The notes beneath the pieces are model-generated. The model searched no databases. It saw only the letters and a program-made list of their open reading frames with translations, and was not told the origin of the DNA. Both the position numbers and the translations under genes were made by a program. Positions 7,418 through 15,888 of a DNA stretch of 64,000 bases are shown here, piece by piece (within the stretch, counting starts at the first letter, position 1; each line of letters begins with the position of its first letter). The DNA is from Bacteroidales bacterium CF (GTDB lineage: Bacteria; Bacteroidota; Bacteroidia; Bacteroidales; UBA932), in the NCBI GenBank assembly GCA_000473305.1, contig CP006772.1, forward strand, positions 2,363,805 to 2,427,804, written 5' to 3'.

Positions 7418-7580
7418 AGACATAAGCCTCAAAGACACTGGTTTTTCTTAACGTGATTTGATTTCGTGTTTTTCCGGGGCTCCGAAACTCCTCCCTTCCG
7501 GTCGTCAGACATTCTCGCCCTTTTTCGGAAAAACACTCATAAAATCACTAAAAAACCAAGGTCTTTTCGGCCTTATGTCT
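7418..7580. repeat. Nested palindromic element, copy 3 (divergent inner stem)
   Basis: The outer arms AGACATAAG...CACTGGTTTTT (7418-7447) and AAAAAACCAAGGTCTTTT...CTTATGTCT (7550-7580) match the outer arms of copy 1. The inner stem is unrelated to copy 1 but perfect: GTGTTTTTCCG (7466-7476) with CGGAAAAACAC (7526-7536). The apex, read in reverse, contains CCGGAAGGGAGGAGTTTCGG, recalling CCGGAGGGAGTTT of copy 1. This lies directly after the Sel1 gene. Confidence 0.75.
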
Positions 7581-7589
7581 TCAATCGCT

Positions 7590-7660
7590 CCTTAAACCGG
7601 CTTCAACAGAAAATTTCCTGATTCGGTATATCTCTACTATTTGTAAGCGGCTGTTTAGCA
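7590..7660. repeat. Half copy of the nested palindrome, inverted
   Basis: Read on the minus strand this gives GCCGCTTACAAATAGTAGAG, ATATACCGAATCAGG and a GGAGCGATTGA end, matching the left half of copy 2. It has no right half. It borders the decayed duplicate, and the same half element borders the source locus (2813-2850), so it was probably part of the duplicated segment. Confidence 0.55.
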
Positions 7661-7925
7661 ATGGCAATTGACTTAATCAGCTTGCGGATTAATTTAGTGA
7701 TTTGAAAATAGCTGGTTAATTAACAGTTTTCATTTTGTGTTGATCCAGCAAGCATTGAAAATCAAAATCGGCAACGCTTTCTATCTCTTTGTCTATTTAA
7801 ATTTGTATCTATGGATTGGCAGACCTTGCTGTGTTCAACACTCTCTTGTTCCAGAAAAAATATGACAAAGAAAGCGCTAAGGCTATTGCTCCTGGAATTA
7901 ACAATACCTCTCCGAGTGGAAAGAT
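7618..7925 (-). pseudogene. Decayed duplicate of the HAD phosphatase / small membrane protein locus
   Basis: Bases 7653-7768 match 2860-2968 (HAD stop region and downstream flank), then 7769-7790 match 3257-3280 (HAD interior), then 7797-7925 match 3781-3902 (3' third of the membrane gene). Two internal deletions remove most of the phosphatase and the segment between the genes. The first deletion joins at AATCGGC, a 7-base repeat present at both ends in the source. The last 125 bases are about 95% identical to the source, so the event is fairly recent. No open frame of either gene survives. Confidence 0.78.
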
Positions 7926-8014
7926 ACTGGATATCTGGGCGTTTCAGCCGGCGGGAGAGCAACGACTGAGGATGGACAGCCCTGAAACAGTATTTTCCAC
8001 AGTAAAAAAGCGGC
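7916..8014. repeat. Nested palindromic element, copy 4 (left arm lost)
   Basis: The stem GTGGAAAGATACTG (7916-7929) pairs with CAGTATTTTCCAC (7988-8000) with one bulge. The apex is TTTCAGCCGGCGGGAGAGCA ... GACTGAGGATGGACAGCCC and the right border is AGCGGC (8009-8014). The left GCCGCT arm is missing; the element instead fuses at GTGGAAA to the decayed membrane-protein copy, which in the source also reads GAGTGGAAA. Confidence 0.75.
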
Positions 8015-8023
8015 TGAAGTGAA

Positions 8024-8092
8024 TGAAAAAATCCTTAACCTAATCACTCAACTGCGGTCCAATTCCGCAGACGTGGCTTTCGATTAAGGATT
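8024..8092 (-). terminator. Probable terminator downstream of tRNA-Leu
   Basis: On the minus strand AATCCTTAA (complement of 8084-8092) pairs with TTAAGGATT (complement of 8030-8038) and is followed by a run of T. A second hairpin CTGCGG/CCGCAG (8053-8073) sits inside. The stem plus T-run fits an intrinsic terminator for the tRNA transcript. Confidence 0.55.
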
Positions 8093-8139
8093 AATCTCGT
8101 GATTCATCCCTCCTAAGGGGATATCCTCATGTTTATTTG

Positions 8140-8225
8140 TGCTCGGGACGGGAATCGAACCCGTACGGACATTTCTGCCCACAGGATTTTAAGTCCTGCG
8201 TGTCTACCTATTCCACCACCCGAGC
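8140..8225 (-). tRNA. tRNA-Leu (anticodon TAA)
   Basis: The minus-strand sequence starts GCTCGGGTGGTGGAA and ends TCGATTCCCGTCCCGAGC plus discriminator A. The seven-base acceptor stem GCTCGGG/CCCGAGC is perfect. The anticodon loop reads ACTTAAAAT with anticodon TAA, and a long variable arm is present, as expected for class II tRNA-Leu. CCA is not encoded. The 3' end faces the accessory island. Confidence 0.95.
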
Positions 8226-8289
8226 CCTTGACTCGCTGCACCATTCAAATAAAACCCCTCGACAGGTGCATTAAGAACTTTTATATCCA

Positions 8290-8318
8290 AAAAAACCTCT
8301 CGTTGCGGAGAGGTTTCT
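8290..8318 (-). terminator. Intrinsic terminator after tRNA-Gly
   Basis: On the minus strand AAACCTCTC-CGCAAC-GAGAGGTTT is followed by TTTT. The hairpin directly follows tRNA-Gly and precedes tRNA-Leu, so read-through into tRNA-Leu is likely limited. Confidence 0.7.
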
Positions 8319-8324
8319 TCGTAG

Positions 8325-8397
8325 AGCGGAAAACGAGACTCGAACTCGCGACCCTAACCTTGGCAAGGTTATGCTCTACCAACTGAGCTATTTCCGC
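8325..8397 (-). tRNA. tRNA-Gly (anticodon GCC)
   Basis: The minus-strand sequence starts GCGGAAATAGCTCAGTTGG and ends GAGTCTCGTTTTCCGC with discriminator T. The acceptor stem GCGGAAA/TTTCCGC is perfect, the D-stem GCTC/GAGC is intact, and the anticodon loop CTTGCCAAG gives GCC. CCA is not encoded. Confidence 0.95.
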
Positions 8398-8409
8398 GTT
8401 TTGGGAATG

Positions 8410-8440
8410 CAAAAGTAGCAAATATTTTGCAACCTCCAAA
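8410..8440 (-). promoter_or_regulatory. Promoter of tRNA-Gly
   Basis: On the minus strand TTTG (complement of 8437-8440), a 19-base spacer and TACTTTTG (complement of 8410-8417) match the Bacteroidota TTTG / TAnnTTTG consensus exactly. It ends 13 bases before the tRNA. Confidence 0.75.
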
Positions 8441-8445
8441 AAATT

Positions 8446-9474
8446 TTAGACCTCTGTCTTAAATTCTCTCAAGAATCTTATGTCGTTTTCAAAATAGTGT
8501 CTCAAATCCTTGACCTGCCACTTCAGCATAGCGATACGTTCAACTCCCATACCGAATGCAAATCCGGAATAGATCTTGCTGTCGATACCCGAAGCTTCAA
8601 GTACATTAGGATCAACCATTCCGCAGCCCATTATCTCGAGCCATCCGGTACCCTTGCAGACATTACAACCCTTTCCCTTGCAAATATTGCAGCTTACATC
8701 AACTTCCGCGCTCGGCTCGGTAAATGGGAAATACGAAGGCCTTAGCCTTATCTGAGCATTCTCTCCGAACATCTCCCTTGCAAAGAGCAGGACAGCCTGT
8801 TTCAAATCTGCAAAAGAGACATTTTTGTCAATATAGAGCCCCTCTACCTGGTGGAATATACAGTGCGCGCGGGCTGATATGGCCTCATTTCTGAAAACTC
8901 TTCCCGGGCAAACCACTCTTATTGGGGGCTGTACCTTTTCCATTGTACGTACCTGTACGGAACTTGTATGAGTACGAAGTAAAATAGGATTGTTCCCGGT
9001 TGTTACAAAGAATGTATCCTGCATATCTCTTGCCGGATGCTCGGGAGGGAAATTAAGAGCTCCGAATACATGCCAGTCATCCTCAATCTCAGGGCCATCG
9101 GCAATGGCATATCCGAGTTTTGTAAATATGGAGAGTATCTCATTTCTTGTTATTGAGATGGGGTGTCTTGAACCGAATTCAAAGAGGTTTCCCGGTTTTG
9201 TGAGGTCATAGGCGGACTCCTTCGTCTCAGGATTCTCCTCAAGGACAGACTTCAACTCTTCGATCTTCTGTGCAGCGGCAGTTTTAAGTTTATTTAGCAC
9301 CTGCCCCAGTTCTCTCTTCTGCTCAGGAAGCACCTCCCTGAAGTCATCAAAAAGCTGTGTTATTTTACCCTTTTTCCCAAGCAGCCTTACACGGATCTCT
9401 TCGATCTCCTGCTCACTTTTAGCCTTTAATTCTTCAACCTCAGAAAGAAGTTGGTCTATTTTCTCTCTCATCAT
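8446..9474 (-). CDS. pheS: Phenylalanine--tRNA ligase alpha subunit
   Basis: About 342 residues from ATG at 9474 (MMREKIDQLL), the family's usual start. The frame is open 30 codons further upstream but that extension is not part of PheS and runs into the preceding gene. An N-terminal coiled coil (tRNA-binding arm) is followed by the class II catalytic core: motif 2 FRNEAISARAHCIFHQVEGL and motif 3 FAFGMGVERIAMLKW. An insertion CNICKGKGCNVC near residue 265 has four cysteines that probably bind zinc, as in many anaerobe PheS proteins. It charges tRNA-Phe with PheT, which is not in the window. Last gene of a minus-strand run from yraN. Confidence 0.95.
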   Translation of the reverse strand: MMREKIDQLLSEVEELKAKSEQEIEEIRVRLLGKKGKITQLFDDFREVLPEQKRELGQVLNKLKTAAAQKIEELKSVLEENPETKESAYDLTKPGNLFEFGSRHPISITRNEILSIFTKLGYAIADGPEIEDDWHVFGALNFPPEHPARDMQDTFFVTTGNNPILLRTHTSSVQVRTMEKVQPPIRVVCPGRVFRNEAISARAHCIFHQVEGLYIDKNVSFADLKQAVLLFAREMFGENAQIRLRPSYFPFTEPSAEVDVSCNICKGKGCNVCKGTGWLEIMGCGMVDPNVLEASGIDSKIYSGFAFGMGVERIAMLKWQVKDLRHYFENDIRFLREFKTEV

Positions 9475-9524
9475 AAATACGGAATGAACTGCAAAGGTAA
9501 TAAATCTTTTATATAACGGTTTTC

Positions 9525-10793
9525 TTACAATATCGACTCTCTCCTGAGAGGCATTGTCATACATCTTGCACCGCCGCCGCCTCGCGGGAGTTCAGAGCCG
9601 TCTATTGTCACGACACATCTCTTGTAATTTCCCAAATCCTTCTTACCTGAAATAACCTCCCTTGCTGTAATAATATCAAAACCGCTCTTTTGCATCTCGT
9701 TTAAAGTGTGGATATTCCTAGCATAGGACATAACCTTGCCCGGAGCAAATGCGAAAAAGTTTGCACCGCTGTGCCACTGCTCCCTCTCCTGATTCCACTC
9801 GTCTGCACTTCCCCCGCATGTCACAGGTTCAAGGTCCATCCCAAGTTTTTTAAGGACAGATAAGATATTGTTCACCGATTTTATTCTTGTAACCTTTCCG
9901 CCCTCTATTATGATATGCACAGTCTGATACTGGTTTTCGTTAAGGATCAATGGTTCAAATACCATTGCCCTGTCAACGTCAAGCATTGTGAAAACCATAT
10001 CGAGATGTATGAATGATTCAGGAGAACTTGGAAGTTGCTGAACTATAATATGTCTCTTTTCCGGCCCTGAAGACTTGCACAGTCTGTTAATGAGCATATC
10101 TATACCCTGACTGCTTGTTCTCATACCATTGCCTATCAGAAGGATATCCTCCCTGGCAACCAATACATCCCCTCCCTCCATATATATTTCGTTGTTTCCC
10201 GGCTGGAAGTCGTGAGCATTTATCAGATCACAATCAAAATAGCGCTTATTCCTGAATATAGCCTCATTGATTAGAGACTCCCTCATCCTGACCTTGCTCG
10301 CCATTCTGCAAACCAGCACCTTATTGCCTAATGAGACAGATGCGTCCCTCGTGAAGTAATAGTTATAAAGAGGGAAAAGTGCATAGTAGTCATCTTTGAG
10401 ATAGGCCGTCAAAGTATTTATTCTTGCCGGAAGCCCCTCAATCAGGACTGTTGCCAGAGCCTTTGAAGGCATATCCATAAGATATTCGAAATAATCGGTC
10501 ACCTCCTCTGTAACACAGATTTTTCCAATTAGTGCCTCTCTGTCTGTATGATTGTCAAGCAGATTTGTAAGAAGATCCTTTATCTGATATGTTTTACACA
10601 CCTTCGAAAGTACACCTGAAACCTGCTCGTACTCTTTCTGTGCTATTGACAGGTTTAGAATATCACTGTACAACGCTCTCTGTGCGTTTCTTGGAGTCAT
10701 GTTCTCCACCTCCGCACCGGGAGAATGCAGAAGAACCGCCTCAAGTTTCCCTATTTCAGATTGGACGTTTATAGATATCGATCCGTTAGCCAT
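9525..10793 (-). CDS. arcA: Arginine deiminase
   Basis: A 422-residue guanidino-group-modifying enzyme of the ArcA type, hydrolysing arginine to citrulline and ammonia. Motifs: SPGAEVENMTP near the N-terminus, FTRDASVSLGN, MEGGDVLVA, HLDMVFTMLD (catalytic His and Asp) and the C-terminal GGGGARCMTMPLRR with the catalytic Cys. The length is close to the usual 400-410. No ornithine carbamoyltransferase or carbamate kinase is nearby; instead a CtlX-type hydrolase and RocD at 29-31 kb could take citrulline onward. It sits 10 bases after manC on the same strand. Confidence 0.92.
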   Translation of the reverse strand: MANGSISINVQSEIGKLEAVLLHSPGAEVENMTPRNAQRALYSDILNLSIAQKEYEQVSGVLSKVCKTYQIKDLLTNLLDNHTDREALIGKICVTEEVTDYFEYLMDMPSKALATVLIEGLPARINTLTAYLKDDYYALFPLYNYYFTRDASVSLGNKVLVCRMASKVRMRESLINEAIFRNKRYFDCDLINAHDFQPGNNEIYMEGGDVLVAREDILLIGNGMRTSSQGIDMLINRLCKSSGPEKRHIIVQQLPSSPESFIHLDMVFTMLDVDRAMVFEPLILNENQYQTVHIIIEGGKVTRIKSVNNILSVLKKLGMDLEPVTCGGSADEWNQEREQWHSGANFFAFAPGKVMSYARNIHTLNEMQKSGFDIITAREVISGKKDLGNYKRCVVTIDGSELPRGGGGARCMTMPLRRESIL

Positions 10794-10803
10794 AAAAAAT
10801 ATT

Positions 10804-11895
10804 TTATTGATACTTTGACAATTCCTGCGTTGTAATGTCCGTCAGAACGGATTTAAACGCCTTCCCGTTGCGCGGGCATATCATTAAAGCATCTTTTGTA
10901 TTTACTATCATATAGTTTTCCAGTCCTTTGACAACAACCAACTTTTTCTCTTCAGAGATTACGATTGAGTCTTTTACCTCAAGGACTGTTTCCCCTTTTG
11001 AATTAACATAATTGTTCCCTTCATCCTTCTCAACATAGCTGTAAAGAGACTCCCATGTACCAAGGTCCGACCAGCCGAAACCTGCCGGATAGACTACTGC
11101 CTTGGATGTTTTCTCCATAACGGCATAATCGATTGATATGTTGACGCACTCCTGATAAACTCCACGTATTGATGAATTTTCCTTTGAAGTGTAGTAGTCT
11201 TCGGATATACTCTTGAAAAGGCCTGAAATCTCAGGTTGAAGAGTCTCCAGCTCCTTTTTTATTGCTTTCAGATTCCATGCAAAAATCCCGGAGTTCCACA
11301 AAAATTCCCCGCTTTCCACAAAAACCTTTGCCAACTGCTGATCCGGTTTCTCTGTGAAGGTCTTAATCTTGTACGCTACATTACCATCCACATCCACCAG
11401 CTCTCCCTTGTTCAACTGTATATAGCCATAAGCCGTTTCGGGTCTGGTTGGCTGAATACCGAGAGTCATAAGGTCGTCATGAGTCTCCGAATAATTCAAA
11501 GCGTTTACTATTGTAGAATGAAAAAGCTCCTCGTTTGTAATTATATGGTCTGAGGGAGCAACCACTACTGTTGCATCAGGGGATTTCTGCAACAGCTTGT
11601 ATGTGGCGTATGCTATACACGGAGCTGTATTTCTCCTGAAAGGCTCCAGAAGTATATGTTCAGGTAGTATTTCCGGTATTTGCTCTTTAACCAGATCTTT
11701 ATAATTTTCGGAAGTAACGATTAATATATTCTCTTTCGGTACAATCTTGCTGAATCGCTCGAAAGTAAGCTGCAGAAAAGTTTTTCCAAGCCCCAATATG
11801 TCAAGGAATTGCTTTGGCCTGTTATTTCTGCTGACCGGCCAGAAGCGGCTTCCGACACCGCCGGCCATGATAATACAGTAATGATTTTTGTTCAT
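10804..11895 (-). CDS. manC: Mannose-1-phosphate guanylyltransferase
   Basis: A nucleotidyltransferase of 363 residues from ATG at 11895 (MNKNHYCIIMAGG); a start seven codons upstream at 11916 would overlap yraN and is less likely. The pyrophosphorylase loop GGVGSRFWPVSRNNRPKQF is complete, as are VVAPSDHII, TFTEKPD and the GFGWSDLGTW motif typical of GDP-mannose pyrophosphorylases. It lacks the C-terminal mannose-6-phosphate isomerase domain of bifunctional ManC/AlgA. It makes GDP-mannose for surface glycans. Likely co-transcribed with yraN. Confidence 0.93.
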   Translation of the reverse strand: MNKNHYCIIMAGGVGSRFWPVSRNNRPKQFLDILGLGKTFLQLTFERFSKIVPKENILIVTSENYKDLVKEQIPEILPEHILLEPFRRNTAPCIAYATYKLLQKSPDATVVVAPSDHIITNEELFHSTIVNALNYSETHDDLMTLGIQPTRPETAYGYIQLNKGELVDVDGNVAYKIKTFTEKPDQQLAKVFVESGEFLWNSGIFAWNLKAIKKELETLQPEISGLFKSISEDYYTSKENSSIRGVYQECVNISIDYAVMEKTSKAVVYPAGFGWSDLGTWESLYSYVEKDEGNNYVNSKGETVLEVKDSIVISEEKKLVVVKGLENYMIVNTKDALMICPRNGKAFKSVLTDITTQELSKYQ

Positions 11896-11906
11896 ATTTA
11901 TGTTTT

Positions 11907-12305
11907 TTATCTCCATGTTGGTGTAAATGCTTTAGGGTAATACTCCAGTCTCTCCCCATAGGTTCCGAATGTTACTGAGACCACATCGAACTGTGTGTCG
12001 CAATTGAGATTGTTTTGGTAAATATAAGATCTTGCAGCTGCCATCACAGCTCTCTGTTTCTTATTTCCAACCGTTTCAAATGGCATCTTTCTTACTGGCT
12101 CTGTGAGAGATCTTACCTCGACAATATGAAGAATCATACCATAACGTTCATCTGTGCTCTCCATTATAAGATCTATCTCCTTGTGCCCGCTTCTCCAGTT
12201 CCTTGCCAGAAGCCGTTGTCCTCTTTCTATCAGATATTTAAGAGCCAACTCCTCCGCCTTTTTGCCGGTCTCTGCCCGCTCTGCCAACTCCTTTCTCATT
12301 GTCAT
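11907..12305 (-). CDS. yraN: YraN/UPF0102-family nuclease-like protein
   Basis: A 132-residue protein of the UPF0102 family, which has a restriction-endonuclease-like fold. Visible signatures are GKKAEELALKYLIERGQRLL, ARNWRSGHKEIDLI (E and D of the nuclease-like core), LHIVEVRS and VGNKKQRAVMAAARSYI. The cellular role is not settled; roles in DNA uptake or repair have been suggested for homologs. ATG at 12299 is an alternative start. The gene begins the run yraN-manC-arcA-pheS. Confidence 0.88.
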   Translation of the reverse strand: MTMRKELAERAETGKKAEELALKYLIERGQRLLARNWRSGHKEIDLIMESTDERYGMILHIVEVRSLTEPVRKMPFETVGNKKQRAVMAAARSYIYQNNLNCDTQFDVVSVTFGTYGERLEYYPKAFTPTWR

Positions 12306-12390
12306 TCAGCCACCATCCTTCCCGTCTATCATAACAAATATAGAAAACATTATCGGCATCCGCAAGGTTTTCCTCTTCCTTCAACCCGGC

Positions 12391-12425
12391 ATAAAAAAAG
12401 AGAGTGCCATAAAGACACTCTCTTA
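12391..12425 (-). terminator. Intrinsic terminator of the Oar receptor gene
   Basis: On the minus strand AAGAGAGTG-TCTTTATGG-CACTCTCTT is followed by seven T, 20 bases after the receptor stop codon. Confidence 0.85.
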
Positions 12426-12445
12426 AAACACTGTTTAAATATTTA

Positions 12446-15400
12446 TTAATTAAACATATACTTGATACCAAACATCATTGTCCAACGTGAAGACGATGAG
12501 ATGCTGTCCTTGAATGTGTCAGTTATGACCTTCTTGTTACTATCCAAAGCAGTTGAGAATGCAGGTGTATAGTTGTTTGAAGCAGAAGGTTTCTCTGTCA
12601 TAATCAGGTACTGGTACTGCTGGTTTCCAAGTACGGTTGTCTGTTGAACGCCCCAATCCTGGTTTAGTAGGTTAAGGAAGTTGTAAACATCGAATGAGAA
12701 TCTGATGGTGTGTGACTTACCATTTGCCTGTTTCATGATAAGGTCATGAGCGATGTTGAAGTCAAGTGAGTGTACATAAGGAGCCATACCACCATTACGT
12801 TCTGAATATTTACCCCTACGAGTCTTAAGATAAGGATCCTGATCAAAGAAAGAATCCATCTCTGCCCAGATCTGATCTGCTGTACGAGTATCGCCTGAAG
12901 CTGGTTTGATTCTGATCTGATCCTTAGTTGCAGGAATGTACATAAGGTCGTTATATGAGTATGAGTCGTTGTTTATGTCTCCGTTATATGCATATGAATA
13001 TCTGAAAGGCATATACATCTGGTATACAAGGCCTATAGATGTTGCAAAGTTAGGACCCCACTCTCTTCTGTAAGAACCTTGAACAAGTAGTCTCTGAGGG
13101 AATGAACCTGCTGAGAAACCAAGCTCTTCAGCATCCGGGTTGATTGCAGGACGATATTTGTATGAAGAAGAAGCTACTGAAGATGAACCATCTGTCACAC
13201 TCTTTGCCTCACCAAAAGTGTAAGAAGCATTAAGATATAAACCATCAAGCGGACCGCTTGTAAAGTTACGCTGTAACTGAAGTGTCGAGTAGATTGAGTA
13301 GCCCTCTGAAGAGTTAGTCATAAGAATAACATCATATGTCTGATCGTTCAAAGTATTGTCAATGAAATAAGGTCTCTGGTCTGCACCGCCGAGTTTTGTA
13401 ACCTTGGTTGCATCGTCCATGTTAGGGTGGTTGATATCCCTGTGGTATATAGCGTTAATATCCTTGTTGTAGAGCACCTCTGCTGTTGCTACCCATCCGT
13501 TGCCGAATTTATAGTCAACTGCAAGGTTTGTCTTCCAAAGCTGAGGATATTTGAAATCAGGATCAGTGATTGCTATATTAGCCTTAGGCAAGGTTGCACC
13601 TGTTGGTTTTGCAAGTTCTGTAACACCGTCAAAAGCGTGGTTCTTTGCAGTTGTAGATGCGAAAAGAATACCATTGTTTCCTGCTTGGTTAGAAAGCCAT
13701 ACATATGGAGGAGTTCCAGAGAATAAGCCTGAACCACCTCTAACCTGAAGTTTCTTATTTGAAAACACATCCCAGTTGAAACCAACTCTAGGTGATATCA
13801 TTGGTTTTGCTGAAGGGTACTTAGATACATCAATCTTACGACCATCCTGGAATGTAAGTCCTGCAACCAAATCATTTTTTGGAAGATCAGTCATGAAGAT
13901 AGGAAGATCCATACGAAGACCTAATGTAACCTTAAGATTATCCTTAATACTCCATTTATCCTGAGCATAGAAACCGAGAGACATTACATTAACCTCAGCA
14001 TACGGGAATTTCCCGTCATCTGTCATACTGTAAGTTTGTTTGTAGTAGAGAGCTGTGGTACCTGGTATGCTGTTTGGGTTTGAACCGGCATTCTTCCATG
14101 CCTGGTATGCAAGAAGGTCTGTTTTAAAGTCCGCAAGTGATGCAAATTGCCATTGGCCTGCATAACTGTTGGCGTAACCATTGACAAACATTCTGTAATC
14201 TGACTGTGTACCGAATGTAAGTTGGTGTTTATTGAGGTTGATAATGAAGTTATCCTGAATCTGGTAAATATCACTGTCCAGTTTATTACCGTACGAGTTT
14301 GCCTCTGTACCAAATGTTGTCAGTGAGTTTTTAGATGCTGTACCGTCTCCAATGTTTACTTCAGGGAAGAATCCGCCGTCCATCTCTCTATAATCTCTGA
14401 GTCTCGAGTAACCAACAGTTAAAGAGTTAGACATTTTCGAATTCACAATTGTATTCAACTCTGCAATAAATATGTTGAAGTTATTGTTCCTTCTATAATA
14501 TGCACTTGAGAAAGGAATTGCGTAACTATTAGGACCGCGGCCGTTTGACATAGCTCCCGATGGACTTGGATTCTGTGTATCGAAAGATTTAAGATAAAAA
14601 TACTTGAAGCTGAGTTTGTTCTTCTGGTTTATATTCCAGTCCAATCTTGCAGTAACCTTGTCAGCCTCGGTAGGTGTACTTGTTACGTTGTATGTACCGG
14701 GATTGTAATTGAAATTATCTTTTAACAACTGAACAATCTCATCGAGAGTCTCAACATCTGCTGCTGAGTAGTATCCTGTTACAGGTGCTGTTTTGTTTGC
14801 TCTTGGCCTCCAGCTGTTAGGAACTTCCTGACGGTCAAATTCAGCATTCACAAAGAAGAAGAGTTTATTCTTGATAATTGGTCCGCTGAGTGTGGCACCA
14901 TATTGACGGCTGAAAAAGTCAGTAACGGCAATGATTTCATCTTTCTGAATATACCCCCTTGTTGAAGGGCTTTTTGTATAGAAATATGCCGACCCTTCCC
15001 ATTTATTATTACCCGATTTTGTCACAGAGTTAATTGCACCACCTGTAAAGGCTCCGTTCCTAACATCGTAAGGGGCAATCATAACCTGAATCTGTTCAAT
15101 AGCCTCGAGCGAGATAGGTTCAATTCCCGATGCGCCTAAAGAAGAAGCCAGACCAAATGAGTTATTGAAAGAGGCGCCATCTACCGTAACGTTATTGTAA
15201 CGGTATGAGGTTCCTGCAAAATTACTTCCGCTTGACATTGGTGTCAGTTTGGTGAAGTCTGAGAGGGACCTGTTGATGGTAGGTATACGGGACATTCTGT
15301 CTTTGGTGAATATTTCCTGTGCCCCGGTCCTGTTAGAATTAATTGCGGGATTAATTTCTGCAGTGACAACTATTTCGCCAAGATTAACCGCCTCTTCTTT

Positions 15401-15730
15401 CAGTTCAAAATCAAATTTTGCCTCATCACCAAGTGAGAGTGTGACATCAGTAATCTTTGTAGTGGCAAAGCCCATACAAGAAGCTTCAATCTGATACTGG
15501 GAACCGATTTTCATTCCTGGGATATAGTACTGTCCGTTGTTTTGTGTTGAGACATAATAGACAGTTCCTGAAGGGGTATGTGTTGCCTTAACGACAGCAC
15601 CCATGACAGGATCGCCTTTCGTGTCTTTGACAAAACCGGAAATGCTCGCAGTGGTAACCTGTGCAATTGCTGCAAAGGCCACAAACAGCCCCATGGCTGT
15701 CAGGGCAAATCTTTTAATTGCTTGTTTCAT
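12446..15730 (-). CDS. Oar-like TonB-dependent outer-membrane receptor
   Basis: A 1094-residue outer-membrane protein. It has a signal peptide (FALTAMGLFVAFAAIAQ), then a carboxypeptidase-regulatory-like beta-sandwich (ASISGFVKDTKGDPVMGAVV, residues about 27-115), a TonB plug (NRTGAQEIFTKDRMSRIPTI, then NNVTVDGASFNNSFG and GAFTGGAINSVTKSG), and a long beta-barrel ending in aromatic MMFGIKYMFN. This is the Oar family common in Bacteroidota. There is no SusD partner, so it is not a glycan Sus system. Substrate unknown. It is transcribed alone, between its own promoter and a strong terminator. Confidence 0.92.
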   Translation of the reverse strand: MKQAIKRFALTAMGLFVAFAAIAQVTTASISGFVKDTKGDPVMGAVVKATHTPSGTVYYVSTQNNGQYYIPGMKIGSQYQIEASCMGFATTKITDVTLSLGDEAKFDFELKEEAVNLGEIVVTAEINPAINSNRTGAQEIFTKDRMSRIPTINRSLSDFTKLTPMSSGSNFAGTSYRYNNVTVDGASFNNSFGLASSLGASGIEPISLEAIEQIQVMIAPYDVRNGAFTGGAINSVTKSGNNKWEGSAYFYTKSPSTRGYIQKDEIIAVTDFFSRQYGATLSGPIIKNKLFFFVNAEFDRQEVPNSWRPRANKTAPVTGYYSAADVETLDEIVQLLKDNFNYNPGTYNVTSTPTEADKVTARLDWNINQKNKLSFKYFYLKSFDTQNPSPSGAMSNGRGPNSYAIPFSSAYYRRNNNFNIFIAELNTIVNSKMSNSLTVGYSRLRDYREMDGGFFPEVNIGDGTASKNSLTTFGTEANSYGNKLDSDIYQIQDNFIINLNKHQLTFGTQSDYRMFVNGYANSYAGQWQFASLADFKTDLLAYQAWKNAGSNPNSIPGTTALYYKQTYSMTDDGKFPYAEVNVMSLGFYAQDKWSIKDNLKVTLGLRMDLPIFMTDLPKNDLVAGLTFQDGRKIDVSKYPSAKPMISPRVGFNWDVFSNKKLQVRGGSGLFSGTPPYVWLSNQAGNNGILFASTTAKNHAFDGVTELAKPTGATLPKANIAITDPDFKYPQLWKTNLAVDYKFGNGWVATAEVLYNKDINAIYHRDINHPNMDDATKVTKLGGADQRPYFIDNTLNDQTYDVILMTNSSEGYSIYSTLQLQRNFTSGPLDGLYLNASYTFGEAKSVTDGSSSVASSSYKYRPAINPDAEELGFSAGSFPQRLLVQGSYRREWGPNFATSIGLVYQMYMPFRYSYAYNGDINNDSYSYNDLMYIPATKDQIRIKPASGDTRTADQIWAEMDSFFDQDPYLKTRRGKYSERNGGMAPYVHSLDFNIAHDLIMKQANGKSHTIRFSFDVYNFLNLLNQDWGVQQTTVLGNQQYQYLIMTEKPSASNNYTPAFSTALDSNKKVITDTFKDSISSSSRWTMMFGIKYMFN

Positions 15731-15763
15731 AGATTTTTAGATAAAATGTTAGTGTTTCTGTCG

Positions 15764-15796
15764 CAAAAATAACAAAAAGAGAGTAGAACTTACAAA
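15764..15796 (-). promoter_or_regulatory. Promoter of the Oar receptor
   Basis: On the minus strand TTTG (complement of 15793-15796), 21 bases, then TATTTTTG (complement of 15764-15771) fits the Bacteroidota consensus. It leaves a leader of about 27 bases before ATG 15730. Confidence 0.75.
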
Positions 15797-15851
15797 CTAG
15801 TTTGAGATTTTATTAACATTTTAACAATTTCGCAATAATTCATTTTTTTCT

Positions 15852-15880
15852 TTTGATTTAATTCAATTGTATTACATTTG
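15852..15880 (+). promoter_or_regulatory. Promoter of metK
   Basis: TTTG (15852-15855), a 17-base spacer and TACATTTG (15873-15880) match the Bacteroidota TTTG / TAnnTTTG consensus. Transcription would begin at about 15886-15888, immediately before the riboswitch, which supports both calls. Confidence 0.8.
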
Positions 15881-15888
15881 CATCCGTA

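Noticed and set aside
7816-8022. Plus-strand open frame of 68 codons
   Set aside because: It reads antisense through the decayed membrane-gene copy and on into palindrome copy 4; no family resemblance.
1-8140. Prophage or integrative element with recognisable ends
   Set aside because: No integrase, structural phage gene, relaxase or att repeat is seen in this window.
8129-8386. Plus-strand open frame of 85 codons over both tRNA genes
   Set aside because: It is the antisense of tRNA-Leu and tRNA-Gly.
12015-12471. Open frames antisense to yraN and over the terminator
   Set aside because: They overlap a well-supported gene and terminator and match no protein.
12446-15730. A SusC/SusD polysaccharide-utilisation locus
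   Set aside because: There is no SusD-like gene and the receptor is of the Oar type.
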